Source: Megascapheus bottae
Lineage: Eukaryota > Chordata > Mammalia > Rodentia > Geomyidae
Direction of reading: 5' to 3'
Length of the DNA: 64,000 nt
Assembly (NCBI GenBank): GCA_024803745.1
Contig: JANJXV010000043.1
Coordinates: 5,713,018 to 5,777,017 of the forward strand
A program made the position numbers and the translations under genes. Of the stretch, positions 11,496 to 23,411 are shown piece after piece. Each line of letters opens with the position of its first letter. The stretch's first letter is position 1. The notes beneath the pieces are model-generated. The model did not search any database, had not been told where the DNA came from, and saw only the letters and a list, made by a program, of their open reading frames with translations.

Positions 11496-12443
11496 ATGAC
11501 AGCACAAAACCACACAGGGGAATCACCATTCCTCCTCCTGTGCTTCTCGGGTGACCCTCAACTCCAGCCCCTGCTCTTTGGGATCTTCCTGTCCATGTAC
11601 CTGATCACCGTGCTCGGAAATCTGCTCCTCATCCTGGCCGTCACCTCTGACCCCCACCTCCACACCCCCATGTACTTCTTCCTCTCCAGCCTGTCCTTTG
11701 TAGACATCTGCTTCACCTCCACCACAGTCCCCAAGATGCTTGTGGACATCCAGACCCAGAGGAAAGACATCTCCTACCCAGAGTGCCTCACTCAGGTGTA
11801 TTTCTTTCTGGTTTTTGTTGGAATGGATAATTTTCTATTGATCGTGATGGCTTATGACCGCTTTGTGGCCATCTGTCACCCACTGAACTACCCAGTTATC
11901 ATGAACCCTCACTTCTGTGGCCTCCTGGTGCTCGTGTCTTGGCTTCTCATTTTCTGCATCTCACTAATCCATGTTGTACTGATGAGGAAATTAACCTTTT
12001 CCCCAGGAACCATCATCCCCCATTTCTTCTGTGAACTATCTCAGGTTCTCCAGGTGGCCAGCTATGACACCCTCCTCAATGACATCTGGATGTACCTGGC
12101 TTTTGTGCTATTCTGTGTGTTTCCTGCCTTAGGAATCTTCTTCTCTTACCATCAGATCCTATCCTCTTTAATGAAGCTGCCCAACACGGCTAGCAAGCAC
12201 AAAGCCTTCTCCACCTGTGGTTCTCATCTCTGCGTGGTCTCCTTGTTCTACGGGACAAGACTTGGGGTGTACCTCAGCTCTGCGGTGTCCTCGTCTGCCC
12301 ACAGAAGCAAGGTGGCCTCGGTGATGTACACAGTGGTCACTCCCATGCTGAACCCCTTCATCTACAGCCTGAGGAACCAGGATGTGATGGGGGCTCTGGG
12401 GAGACTGCCCAGCAGATTCGTCTCCTGTGTTAGTGGATTGTGA
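11496..12443 (+). CDS. Olfactory receptor, OR7-like, intact
   Basis: A class II odorant receptor: a seven-helix G-protein-coupled receptor that would bind volatile ligands in cilia of olfactory neurons and signal through Golf and adenylyl cyclase (known of the family). The 315 residues match the family length. Visible landmarks: N-glycosylation site N5-H-T7; helix 1 G41-N42; [10 protein letters not shown] at 55-64; C97 and C179 for the loop disulfide; [13 protein letters not shown] at 118-130; SY at 217-218; [10 protein letters not shown] at 236-245; PMLNPFIY at 283-290. The ATG at 11496 is chosen because the frame is open 14 codons further upstream only from a TTG. The coding region is one exon, as usual for ORs. 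One oddity: LLLCFSGDP replaces the LLLGLSDDP seen in most paralogues here. This is the only OR in the window without a disabling lesion. OR7 membership is by resemblance; the exact subfamily and orthologue are not assigned. Confidence 0.93.
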   Translation: MTAQNHTGESPFLLLCFSGDPQLQPLLFGIFLSMYLITVLGNLLLILAVTSDPHLHTPMYFFLSSLSFVDICFTSTTVPKMLVDIQTQRKDISYPECLTQVYFFLVFVGMDNFLLIVMAYDRFVAICHPLNYPVIMNPHFCGLLVLVSWLLIFCISLIHVVLMRKLTFSPGTIIPHFFCELSQVLQVASYDTLLNDIWMYLAFVLFCVFPALGIFFSYHQILSSLMKLPNTASKHKAFSTCGSHLCVVSLFYGTRLGVYLSSAVSSSAHRSKVASVMYTVVTPMLNPFIYSLRNQDVMGALGRLPSRFVSCVSGL

Positions 12444-12533
12444 AGCACACGACAGTATAGCCCATTGGAAGTAGAAGGACAAATTGGCAGAATATCAGCA
12501 ACAATGATACTTTTCCTTCATTATAGGACTCAG

Positions 12534-12591
<58 letters not shown>

Positions 12592-12616
12592 CAAATAAAT
12601 AGACAAATAGATAGAC

Positions 12617-12670
<54 letters not shown>

Positions 12671-13725
12671 GTTTTTCCATCTACAAAAGGCATAGTAATT
12701 CATGTGTTCCCTGCAAAGGCCCCTTGGCTTTCTCTGTCAATGTATGGACATCTATATTTCAAAGAAATTTACTTGCTAATCTGAAAAGAACAACTTTTAT
12801 TTTCAGTGTGAATTTTCTTAATATTCCCATTTGGGTAGATGTTGTACAAATTATTCTAGGCGTTTCTAATTGAACATAGAAAGCACTTATCACAATCCAA
12901 GCTTACACAGTGTACCCTTAAGTTATCTTCCTCCTTATTAATTATTCCTCCTAAAACACAAAACAAGTTCTTCTTCCTCCTCCTCCTCCTCCTCCTCCTT
13001 CTCCTCCTCCTCCTCCTCTTCTTCTGCTTCTGTTTGTGCTTGTGCTTCCCCTGCTGCTTCTCCTTCTTATTCTGCTTCTACTTCTGCTTCTTCCACTTCC
13101 TCTTCATCTTCTCCTACAACCCTGGGACTTAAATTCAGTGCCTGGTGCTGTCCTTGTGCATTTTTCGTCAGAGTCATTCCTCTGTTATATGAGACACATC
13201 TACACAATCCCCAGAAGAGGGAGCTCATCAGAGATGAGACTCTCAGACTTTAGCCTGTGCTGGCTTTAAACCCCAGTCCTCAGATCTCAGCCTGGGTTAA
13301 CAGATGTCAGTCTCCACCACTTAGCAAGACAAATAAGTTCATTTTTTACTTAGCAGAAACAGAATAAACACATACAAGAATCCAAATAAAATCCCAACAC
13401 TTTCAGAAGAGCAGTTATAGCCTTACATGTGAGATTTTTGTTTAAGTTTGAGGGCATTTCCTTTTTTTTTACTAATTTCTCTTTCCACTCAGGTATGAAC
13501 TTGTTTCCATGATAGCTATACTAAGTGACATCCTCAGACAACAGTGTCTGAGCATGCCTGTTTCTTCTCAGCCTCACCAGAATTGGTGTTGTAGATTTCC
13601 TTCAGCATTGACATAATACAGAATCACAGTGTTTTATTGATTTGTGTACTCTATGTAGTTAAGAGGTTGACTATTTCTTCATGGATTTCTTTATGGCCAT
13701 TTTTACCTCTCTTAAAGATTGCTTG
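12444..13725 (+). repeat. Duplicated block D, copy 2, with long (GATA)n and (TCC)n
   Basis: This 3' flank of the intact receptor aligns with 2535-3067 and 23412-24480. A (GATA)n tract of about 140 bp (12532-12672) begins 90 bp after the stop codon, where the other copies have none. A TCC/TTC-rich tract runs about 12967-13110, then a minus-strand SINE (about 13113-13325). The position equivalent to the L1 at 3068 is uninterrupted near 13445. Open frames in the GATA tract are repeat translation. Confidence 0.7.
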
Positions 13726-14536
13726 GCAGGGAGCAATGGCTTACACCTGTAATTGTAGTTATTCAGAAGGCTGAGATTTGAGGATCATAGTTCAAACCCA
13801 GCCAGGACACTAAAGTCTGTGAGAGTCTTATCTCCAGTTAACCCCTACAGAACCAGAAGTGGTACTGTGACTCAAGGGGTAGGGCAGTAGGCTTGAGCTG
13901 AAGGGCTCAAGAATAGGAACCAGGCCCAGAGATCAAGCCCCATGGCCAAACAAAAAATAAATGAGTGAATAAATAAATAAACATTATCTTATCAATCTTT
14001 TTCTTCATTGTAATGACAACTTAATTGTGGACCTTTAATATTTGGTGTTGAGAGGTCTTTCTTCATCTTCTGTGCCTGGGTGACATTGTAAGTCAACATC
14101 CCCCAAAATTCTTTCATTATAATAAGCGGTTCCAGTGTTCTGAATAAAGTTTTGATTTGCTGCAATCTCTTTTCTCAATTTATCATCCTATTAAATATGC
14201 TACTTCTTCAATTATGTCCTATTTAATATGCTACTTCTTCAATTATGTCCTCTAGGATTTCCTCTCTCATTTGAGCTTCAGGTGTTACAGGCCGAGATGT
14301 GAGGATGGCTATTCAGAACCAGGTTGGGCAGGAAAGTCTGTGACACTCTAATCTCTACCCATAAAACTGTGGAAGTAAGCTGGGCCTGCATTCACCCTGC
14401 CACTCACCACTGTGTCCCAGCCAGAGCAATCCATCAAGAGAAAGAAAAAGGTGCATCCAAATTGGAAAAACATATCTCAGAATGTCACTGTGTGTACAAG
14501 ATGTGACCTCCACTGAAGGAACACCAAAATTCAGTT
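13726..14536 (+). repeat. Duplicated block D, copy 2, plus-strand SINE and deletion of a neighbouring SINE
   Basis: A plus-strand SINE (about 13728-13975) is shared with 4436-4630. AATAAA at 14143-14148 could be a distant polyadenylation signal for the receptor, 1.7 kb after its stop (weak). A 20-25 bp motif ending 'acttcttcaattatgtcc' is tandemly duplicated at about 14190-14250. Near 14380 the SINE and (GA)n present in copies 1 and 3 are missing together with some flank. Confidence 0.55.
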
Positions 14537-14863
14537 CTAGTGCCAGTGGCTCAAACCTGAACCGCCAGCTACTCCACAGGCTGAGATCTGAGGGTGGAAA
14601 CTCAAAGTCGTCCTGGCCAGGAAAACCTCCAAGACCTTATTTCCATTTAAATAAGAATAAGACTCAAGTGGAATGGTGGCAGAAGTGGTAGAGCACCAAC
14701 CTTCAGTACAAAAGGTTAGGGAGAATGCCCAGGCCCTGAAATCCGGGTCCTGAACCAACACACACACACACACAATCCATCTTTCAATATAATCAGGAGG
14801 AGATCACATGTTCCTGGTTTTACTTAGGGAGTGTCATTTCTTTTCCTCTGTGTGTGTGTGTCT

Positions 14864-14895
<32 letters not shown>

Positions 14896-15380
14896 TGCTC
14901 ATGGAACTTGAACTCAGAACCTGGGCTTTGTCCATGTCAAGGATTCTGCTCTTCGGCTTGAGCCACAACTCCATTCTTCCTTTTTAGTGGATCATTGAAG
15001 AGAAGACTCAACAGTCTTTTCTGCCCCTCTGTCTTCCAACTCTTAATTCCTCACATCTCAGCCTCCTAAGTATTTCAAATTACAGGCCTGAGCCAGCAGC
15101 ACCTAGCTGAGATTATTTTCTTTTTCCTTTTTCTTGTTCTTTAGGGTTTTTTTGTCCGTTCTTAGACTTGAACTCTGAGCCTGGATGCTATTTCTGAGCT
15201 CTTTAGCTCAACACTACCGTCCTACTTCTTGAGCCACAGCCAAACATCTGGTTTTCTGGTGGTTAATTGGAGATAAGAATATCACAGACTTTAGTGCGTG
15301 AGCTAGTTTTGAACCAAAATCCTCGGATCTCAGCCTCCTCAGTAGCTAGGATGACAGGAGTGAGCCACCCTGCCTGGCAG
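14537..15380. repeat. Inverted SINE pair with facing CA/GT tracts, copy 2
   Basis: A plus-strand SINE (14537-14755) with a short (CA)n (14757-14775) faces a (TG)n tract (14850-14895) and two minus-strand SINEs (about 14895-15115 and 15150-15380). The CA arm here is contracted compared with copies 1 and 3. Confidence 0.65.
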
Positions 15381-16658
15381 GTTTTTTCTAAGCTGACTTC
15401 ATAGAAATCCAACAATTGGGCCGAGGGGGTCAGTAACAGAAGGTAAGGAAGTTGGGACTGATAAGAGACAAATGCAGATCAGAAAATACAAATGTCCAGT
15501 TAACCAGGGAGGATACATTCATTAAATAATAAATAATTGTTCATACATTGATTAAATCCACTGAACAGGGCACTGAGCTATTCTTGTGATATTCTGAATG
15601 GATATTACAGGTAACATACATGAGGTACCAAATATAATTTTATAGGATGCTGGGTGTCTCAGTGTGCTGCTGACCAAACAAAAGACGGGATTTTTTATGT
15701 ATAACTTCAAAATATAAGAAACAATTAAATTATGGATAAAAATCAAGAAATTGTTTTTCCCTGGAGAGAACAAGTCATCTATATTACATGACCAAAGATG
15801 CTTCAAGGCAGATGCCAAATAGACATGGCTCCAGAGTTTTAGTTCCTATAGACATTAACAGTTCCTTTGAGAATTCATTATCTTTTTTACCAAAACAAAA
15901 GGAAAAAAACAAAAGAATCTGTGTTCCCCTTGGAATAAATTAATTCCTCTCACCCTGTAACTGCCTACAATAATGCAAGAAATTAACCTAAATCTGTTTA
16001 TCCATGAAGTCATCTTCACTTAAACTCATGGGAACAAAATGGTTTGGAGACTGGAAAGACATTTCATTTCATAAAGACAATTATTTCATGAAAGGCAATT
16101 CATTTCATGAGGACATCTTCGTACATTCATCGATTGAGTTGCAAGAAACTGCACAAGCTTCTGACTCCCTTCTCTGACTCCAGTCTCCGTCAAAACCCCA
16201 GCCAACAAGCTTCTAAGAAGGAGTTGGGGAGATAAGAAATCTTCAGTGATAACCAAACAGAGAGCCATGATAGCCTGGTAAATACAGGGGAAATGTAAAT
16301 TTATGAAGACAAGACAAAAAGAAGATGGGGTGAGTAGCAAGCAATCTTCTGGTATAGTGAGGATGGGAAGGGCCAGAAGGGAGCTCACATGTGCAGATGA
16401 TGTCCAAGAACTCTAAGGAACTTGGAGTTTAGGCTTTGTGAACTCTGAATTCCCTTCTTTCTCTCACTTTTTCCAACCTAGAGCGCCTTCTGCATGAAGT
16501 TCCTTTCTGGAAGGTTTCTTGCTTTTCTTCACTATTTCCCAATAATCAGCGTCATCTGTCAGCTTTGCTACATCTCATTATATATTTGTTAATCACCTGA
16601 TAAAGCTTCGTTGTACACCGGGTATTGTCTTTTGGGTTCCAGGCCAGGGATTCGTGTG

Positions 16659-16725
<67 letters not shown>

Positions 16726-17035
16726 GCCTGGGCTTGAACTCTAACCCTGGCACTTCACCTGCGGCTCCACTTATGGCTTTTTCTGTCATTCTTTGGAATA
16801 AGGGTCTTATAGACTTTCCTGCCCAAGCTGGCTTTGAACTGCCATTGTCAGATCTCAGACTCCTGAGCAATGATGATTACAGAGATGAACCTCCAGTGTC
16901 AGCTTTGCTTGGAAATTTTTTTCTTATACTCTCCAATATTTTGCTGGCTTATTTGACTGAAAATGTAAGTTTTCTTTCCCATTAGTGTCCATAACACACT
17001 CTAGCCAACAACGGAATTATTAATAAGGAAGAATT
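15381..17035 (+). repeat. Duplicated block U, copy 2
   Basis: Non-coding sequence homologous to 6531-8210 and 26336-27478. It includes (TG)n at 16662-16722 followed by a minus-strand SINE (16722-16905). No conserved open frame; nothing gene-like is seen. Confidence 0.55.
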
Positions 17036-17041
17036 CCCCTT

Positions 17042-17096
<55 letters not shown>

Positions 17097-17755
17097 CTGC
17101 ATGTACATGTGGCAGTCGTGGGCTTGAACTGTGGGTCTTGGCACTGTCCCTGAGTTTCTGAGCAATACCAAGTGAACTTCAGCTTTTTGGTGATTAATTA
17201 GGAATGAGAATCTCATGGACTTCCCTGCCTGAGCTGGCTTCACACCATGATACTTCAATTGCAGCCTCCTAGTTGCTAGAATGCCAGTTGTAAGCCACTG
17301 GCACCAAACTTCCCTCACCAAGTTTTGCACATACACACTGGCTTCTGTGTGCAAAGAATAGTTTTCTATATACACCAACTAGAAAAGGATGTTTTGCTGT
17401 GGTATTTCCATACAGTCATATACTGTCTTTTGATCAAAATAAACTTGTCTATAGCTCTTTCTTTGGCCTGTAATCTATGCCCCTCATTTCAACAGGGTTT
17501 AGTGGATATTATCTTCATCTTCACACATAGTCTTTATTACTCAATCCCACCATTCTTTGCTCTCTCTCAGGAATATACCCATAAACATTTACACTCATAA
17601 TAGATAGATGGACAGACAGACAGACAGACAGGCAGATGGAGCATTGAGTATATGAATGAAATTCATCCATTTATTATTGCATGATAAATTATTTCTGCTG
17701 ATTTCTGCATAATATGTTCCTGCTCCAGAGCATGAAATCTCACACATGTGTTGTA

Positions 17756-17817
<62 letters not shown>

Positions 17818-18009
17818 CAGTCCTGAGAATTAAACTCAGTATCCCTGAGACATGTTAGCCAAGGCTACCACTAAAGCCACAGGTCCAACACTTCCATTTT
17901 TTGGTGTTTCAAATTGGAGTTGGGAGTTTCACAGACTTTCATGCCTAGGCTGGCACTGAACCAGGAACCTCAGATCTCAGCCTCCTGAGCAGCTGGCATG
18001 ACAGGCATA
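17036..18009. repeat. (TG)n tracts, SINEs and block V copy 3
   Basis: (TG)n at 17045-17097, a minus-strand SINE (17108-17312), block V (17312-17745) with a GACA tract at 17612-17634 where copies 1 and 2 have GATA, (TG)n at 17757-17815, and a minus-strand SINE (17816-18010). Confidence 0.65.
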
Positions 18010-18719
18010 AGCCAAAGGTGGTTTCCTCAATGTATTGTGTGTTTGCGATATGATGTTGCTTTCTCCTCTGGCACTCTCTTCTTTACTGGCTCATATTTTA
18101 GAAGGAATTCTCTATCAGGAGGCTTCCACAGCCATGTTGACCAGCCTTGCAGTATTCCATCCACACAGGTAACACATGTGTCGTGTTGAGAACAGTTCAG
18201 TCCAGGAACACTGCCTGGGCTCCATGCGATGTTGCTGAATGGCAACCAGGAACTCCATGTACTGAGATCGTCCCCACAAATGCTCCCATTCCTAAGATAG
18301 ATGCTCACTCCATGGCCTGCAGACAACAGTAGGACAACTCCCCGGTGTTGGCCTTTCATGTCTCTTCTCACGTGGTCCACATTCACCCAGCTCCACAAGA
18401 AGTAACACAATTATACCCGAGAGTTGAATGTGCTTTCTCACTGTGGAGGTGAGGGGAAAAGATGGGCAGATGAATGGAGAGAGGATGGGTGGGCAAATGC
18501 AATCCTAATCCTCAATGTACCAACGTGAAGCTAGAACTGGGTAAACTGAGGGATGGAAGGGGCTGGGAGTCACAGACCATGATGGGATGACAATACACTC
18601 ACAAGTCCTATGTTGAATTGAAAGCCCTGACTACAACTACTTACAAATAACGTCAAATACAACCGTGTGAGCGTTCACTGAACTTTTGCTTACTTGTTCC
18701 AAGGAGAACAGCCAGGACT
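18010..18719 (+). promoter_or_regulatory. Duplicated OR upstream block P, copy 3
   Basis: Homologous to 916-1597. The candidate 5' exon ends at 18168 before GTAAC. The last 70 bp before the ATG are nearly the same as those before 1598, and differ from those at 11496, 22466 and 62883 beyond about 50 bp upstream. Regulatory function is inferred only. Confidence 0.3.
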
Positions 18720-19700
18720 ATGACAGCAAAAAACCTCACAGGGGAAGCACCATTCCTCCTCCTGGGCCTCTCAGATGACCCTCAACTCCAGCCCCTGCTC
18801 TTTGGGCTCTTCCTGTCCATGTACTTGATCACTGTGCTCGAGAATCTGCTCATCATCCTGGCAGTCACCTCTGATGCCCATCTCCACACCCCCATGTACT
18901 TCTTCCTCTCCAACCTTTCTTTTGTGGACGTCTGCTTCACCTCCACAACTATCCCCAAGATGCTGGTGAACATCCAGACCCAGAGGAAAGACATTTCCTA
19001 CGAGGAGTGCCTCACTCGGGTGTATTTCTTCATGATTTTTGGTGGAATGGACAATTTCCTATTTACCGTGATGGCTTATGATCGTTTTGTGGCCATCTGC
19101 CACCCACTGAACTACCCGGTGATCATGAACCCTCACCTCTGTGGCCTGCTGGTGCTGGCGTCTTGGCTGGTCATGTTCTGTGTTGCCATGCTCCATATCC
19201 TGCTCCTGGTTCGCCTGACCTTCTCCGTGGGTACCGAGATCCCCCATTTCTTCTGTGAACTGGTTCAGCTTCTCGAGGTGGCCAGCTCCTGTGCCCTGGT
19301 GAACACCATCTGTCTCTATGTGGTGACTACCCTGGTTTGTGCATTTCCTGCCACTGGGATCCTGTTCTCTTACCGTCAGATCCTCTCCTCTTTAATGAAG
19401 CTGCCCAACACTGCTAGCAAGCACAAAGCCTTCTCCACCTGTGGCTCTCACCTCTGCGTGGTTGCCTTGTTCTATGGCACAGGCTTTGGGGTGTACCTCA
19501 GTTTGGCTGTATCTCTTTCTCCCAGATCTGGGGCCGTGGCCTCGGTGATGTAAACAGTGGTCACCCCTATGCTGAACCCCTTCATCTACAGCCTGAGGAA
19601 CCAGGATGTGATGGGGGCCCTGGGGAGACTCCTGCGCAGAGCTCTGCCTCGTCCCAAATGGATTCCTGACCCCAAATTAAGTGGGCACCACAAACCATAA
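18720..19700 (+). pseudogene. Olfactory receptor pseudogene, OR7-like (stop at codon 278)
   Basis: The frame opens at ATG 18720 ([12 protein letters not shown]) and is intact through [13 protein letters not shown] and [10 protein letters not shown], then meets TAA at 19551-19553 where paralogues have TAC (Tyr278). Reading on in the same frame gives [19 protein letters not shown] and a diverged tail to a TAA at 19698-19700, so only one base disables the gene. Helix 7 and the NPxxY motif would be lost. Helix 1 also has VLENLL instead of VLGNLL. The first part (about residues 1-145) follows the other receptors, while residues about 150-215 (including [21 protein letters not shown]) and the C-terminal tail are distinct, so the gene looks mosaic. 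A truncated 277-residue product could be made, but is unlikely to signal. Confidence 0.88.
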
Positions 19701-22465
19701 GGAAACTGCTGTGAGTTCTCCTATCCTGGCCCTAAATATGTTTATGTGTCTGTGTCTGTGTCTGTCTGTGTGTGTCTGTGTGGAAACTGAAGCTTGAATT
19801 CAGGGCACTTTTCTCTCTCATATAGCTATTTCACTGAAGGCTGGCACTCTGCCACTTGAGAAATATCTGCACTTGTGGATCTTGCTGGACAGCTGGACAT
19901 AAGAATCCCTGAGAATGGGGCCAGGAGTTTGGCCTAGTGGTTAAAGTGCTTGCCTAGCATGCATGAAGACCTGGGTTCGATTCTTCGGTACCACATACAT
20001 AGAAAAAAAGCTCGAAGTGGTGTTGAGGCTCAAGTGGTAGAGCTCTAGCCTTGAGAAAGTCCAAGGACAGTGCTCAGGCCCTGAGCTCAATCCCAGGACT
20101 GGTGAAAAAAAAAGAAGCCCTCAGAATTGTTCGGCCATGATAACTTTGAACTGAGATCCTCAGATCTCAGCTTCTTGGGGAGCTAGGACTGCAGATGTGA
20201 ACCACTGGCGTCTGACTGTCTAGGCTCTTTCACTGCTGTAAATGTCTTCTTTCATTGATTGTTTTAGTTCCCAAAGTACATCTGACTCCACTTGGATATG
20301 TGTGTGTTTGTTACTCTCAGTTACTTCCTCCATCATTCCTTTGAAACTTTTCTTCCCTGTAGACTGATTTAAGGGTCATCTTTGTTCAGTTTTTTCTGAG
20401 ACTTCTAATTTGACATCCAGAAAATTTTTTTTCACCAACAATACTGAGACGGTTTCCGAGAAAATCATCTTGTTGAATAATTCAGTCCCGTCACTTAAAA
20501 CAGTTAATATCTTGGATCTACACAAGTGTCAGAAGGAAAATCTTAACCAATCAAGACGGGTGCTTGTTTTACATCTGTAACATTTTTTCATCTGGAAAGC
20601 ATTCCTTGGACTCATTATTCCTGGGGCTGGAACTCAGGGCTTCGGCACTGTCCTTGGGCTTTTTCCTCAAGGTTAGTGCTCTACTTCTTGAGCCACAGTA
20701 AGACTCTTGGCCTTTCTATATGTGTGGTACTGAGGAATCGCATCTGGGTCTTCATGCATGCTAGGCAAACACTCTAACACTAGGCAAAACTCCCGAGCCC
20801 TGAAGTAGTTATTCTTACTAAGCCAATTTCTCGATGGAGGAGACAATTTAGAATGCACAATAACCAGACACCTCACACTGCACCCAGAGGGCAAACCCTG
20901 GCTCTCCTACCTTTTTTTTCTTTTTCTTTCCTTTTCTCCCCCCAGTCTTGGGCTTGAACTCCGGGCCTGAGCACTCTCCTTGAGCTTCTTTTGTTCAAGC
21001 ACAGCAAGCTACCTCTTTCAACTTTTTCTGTTTATATGGAATCAAACTCAGGGCTTAATGCATGCTAGGCAAGCACTCTACCACGAAGCCACATTTCCAG
21101 CCTACCTTTTGCATGAACACATGGTTTGATTTTCAAGAATATAATTACAGTCTAGCTTGGAAATTTTTTTCAGTTGTATATGAACATCTAGAAACACGAT
21201 ACCATGGTGCCTCCTTTCTGATGAAATTCTATTTATTTATGTAATATAGTAATTTACATATAAACATATAATTTGATACATAAATATACAATATTTTCTT
21301 TTCTTTTTTGCCAGTCCTGGAGCTGGAACTCAGGGCCTGAGCACTGTTCCTGGCCTTTCACAAAAATATGGTGTTCTAGAACTTCCATCTTTTTCTGGTT
21401 AATTAGACATAAGCGATAAATTATATATATGTATACATATATACATATACATAGGATTACAGGCATGAGCCACCACACCCAGCTTAAGAAATCCACTTTT
21501 GCTTCCACGACTTTAATAGAAGCCAGGCATCAGTGGCTTACCCCTGTCATTGTAGCTACTCAGGAGGCTGAGATCTGAGGATGGAGGTTCAAAGACAGTC
21601 CAAGCACAAAACTCAGTGAGACTCTTCTCTCTATGAACCACTAGAAAACTGGAAGTGGTGCTGTGGTTCAAGTGGTAGAGTGCTAGCCTTGAGAAAGCCC
21701 AAGGACAGAGCCCAGGCCCTGAGTTCAAGCCCCAGGACTGGCAAAAAAATGAATGACAGGATGTACAAGTCCTGTGGAAGAAGGCACAGTGGAAGCAGAG
21801 GGAAGATGGCCGGGGGTGGTGTGAGAAAGGGATGCAGACTGCTAAGATACTTTACATGCATACATGCCAATGGAACCATGAAACCTGCTAGAATTCCTCT
21901 AAGAATAGAGGAGAAAGGAGAGAGCAACAGGGTAAGGCTAATCAGGGTATATTATAAGCAAATAATAGGTCAAAGAAACCTACTATATGCTGACTTTCAA
22001 AAAGACAAGATGAAAACACTTTTAGGGAATTGGTGGCTCATACCTCTAATCCCAGGCTGAGATATGAGGCTCATGGTTAAACACCAGTTGAAGCAGGTGA
22101 GTCCATGAGACTTTTATCCTCAATTAACCATCTGTAAAGGTGGAAGTAGAGCTATGGCTCAAGTAGCAGTAGTGGTAGAGGACTAGCACTGAGGGAAGAC
22201 AAAAGCTCAAGGACAGTCAAGGGCAGCACCCAATCTCTGAATTCAAGCCTCAGGACTAGCAAAACACAAAAACTCACAATTAGTGAATACAAAACAGAAG
22301 ATATTGACCAACATATTACAATATGAAAGTGAGTGGAGCCAGTCTTGGCTGTGCAGGTCAACCCCGGGAAAGCCATTAGGAATCACAAAAGGCTTCTGGA
22401 AATGAACTGCCAGTGGGCATTGATTGAACTTTTGCTTACTTGCCCCAAAGAGAACAGCCAGAACT
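19701..22465. repeat. Intergenic spacer between OR copies 3 and 4: SINE cluster
   Basis: There is no gene in this stretch. A minus-strand B1-headed SINE (about 19782-20215) is split by a plus-strand ID-headed SINE (19918-20115; near-matching flanks ccctgagaat and ccctcagaat). 20220-20620 is unremarkable unique sequence. Minus-strand SINEs lie at 20622-20805, 20942-21105 and 21312-21485 (with an AT-rich insert near 21422); plus-strand SINEs at 21515-21750 and 22030-22275. 21750-22025 is unassigned. 22276-22465 is the OR proximal flank homologous to 11282-11495, with degraded CCAAT and EBF-like motifs. Confidence 0.6.
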
Positions 22466-23411
22466 ATGACAGCACAAAACCACACAGGGGAAACACCATT
22501 CCTCCTTCTGGGCCTCTCAGATGACCCTCAACTCCAGCCCATCCTCTTTGGGCTCTTCCTCTCCATGTACCTGATCACCATGCACGGAAATCTGCTCATC
22601 CTCCTGGCCGTCACCTCTGACCCTCACCTCCACATCCCCATGTACTTCTTCCTCTCCAACCTGTCTTTTGTGGATCTGTTTTACTACTACTACCATCCAC
22701 AAGATGCTGGTGAACATCCAGACCCAGAGGAAAGACATCTCCTACCCAGAGTGCCTCCCTCAAGTGTATTTCTTTCTGGTTTTTGCTGGAATGGATAATT
22801 TCCTATTGACCGTGATGGCTTATGACTGCTTTGTGGCCATCTGTCACCCACTGAACTACCCAGTTATCATGAACCCTCACTTCTGTGGCCTCCTTGTCCT
22901 CATGTCTTGGCTTCTCATTTTCTGCATCTCACTATATCATGTTCTACTGATGAGGAAATTAACCTTCTCCCCGGGAACTACCATACCCCATTTCTTCTGT
23001 GAACTAGCTCAGGTTCTCCAGGTGGCCAGCTATGACACCCTCATCAATGACATTTCTATGTTTGTGTCTACTGTTCTGTTCTGTGTGGTTCCTGCCTTAG
23101 GAATATTCTTCTCTTACCGTCAGATCCTCTCATCTTTAATGAAGATGTCCAACACGGCTAGCAAGCACAAAGCCTTCTCCACCTGTGGCTCTCACCTCTG
23201 CGTGGTCTCCTTGTTCTATGGGACAGGACTTAGGGTGTACCTCAGCTCTCCGGTGTCCTCCTCTGCCCACAGAAGCAAGGAGGCCTCGGTGATGTACACA
23301 GTGGTCACTCCCATGCTGAACCCCTTCATCTACAGCCTGAGGAACCAGGACGTGATGGGGGCTCTGGGGAGACTGCCAGGCAGAATGGTCTCCTGTCTTG
23401 ATGGATTGTGA
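22466..23411 (+). pseudogene. Olfactory receptor pseudogene, OR7-like (2-bp deletion, DRY lost)
   Basis: ATG at 22466 starts [12 protein letters not shown] in a frame that runs to about residue 69. A 2-bp deletion at about 22672-22675 (gtggatctg against gtggacgtctg in paralogues) then shifts the frame; the receptor continues in the second frame from about 22668 to TGA at 23409-23411. Total length is 946 bp, exactly 2 less than the intact 948. Other changes: R122C in the DRY-equivalent motif (MAYDCF), LHIPMY for LHTPMY. NPFIYSL and [10 protein letters not shown] are kept. It is the closest relative of the copy at 62883-63830: both carry R122C and near-identical 3' flanks. Confidence 0.9.

Noticed and set aside
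12430..12693. Minus-strand frames of repeating Tyr-Leu-Ser-Ile
   Set aside because: Translation of (GATA)n; similar frames at 485-670 and 8665-9180 are rejected for the same reason.
19918..20115. tRNA gene suggested by A-box and B-box motifs
   Set aside because: The boxes belong to an ID-like SINE head that recurs many times with A-rich tails; no cloverleaf acceptor stem closes.
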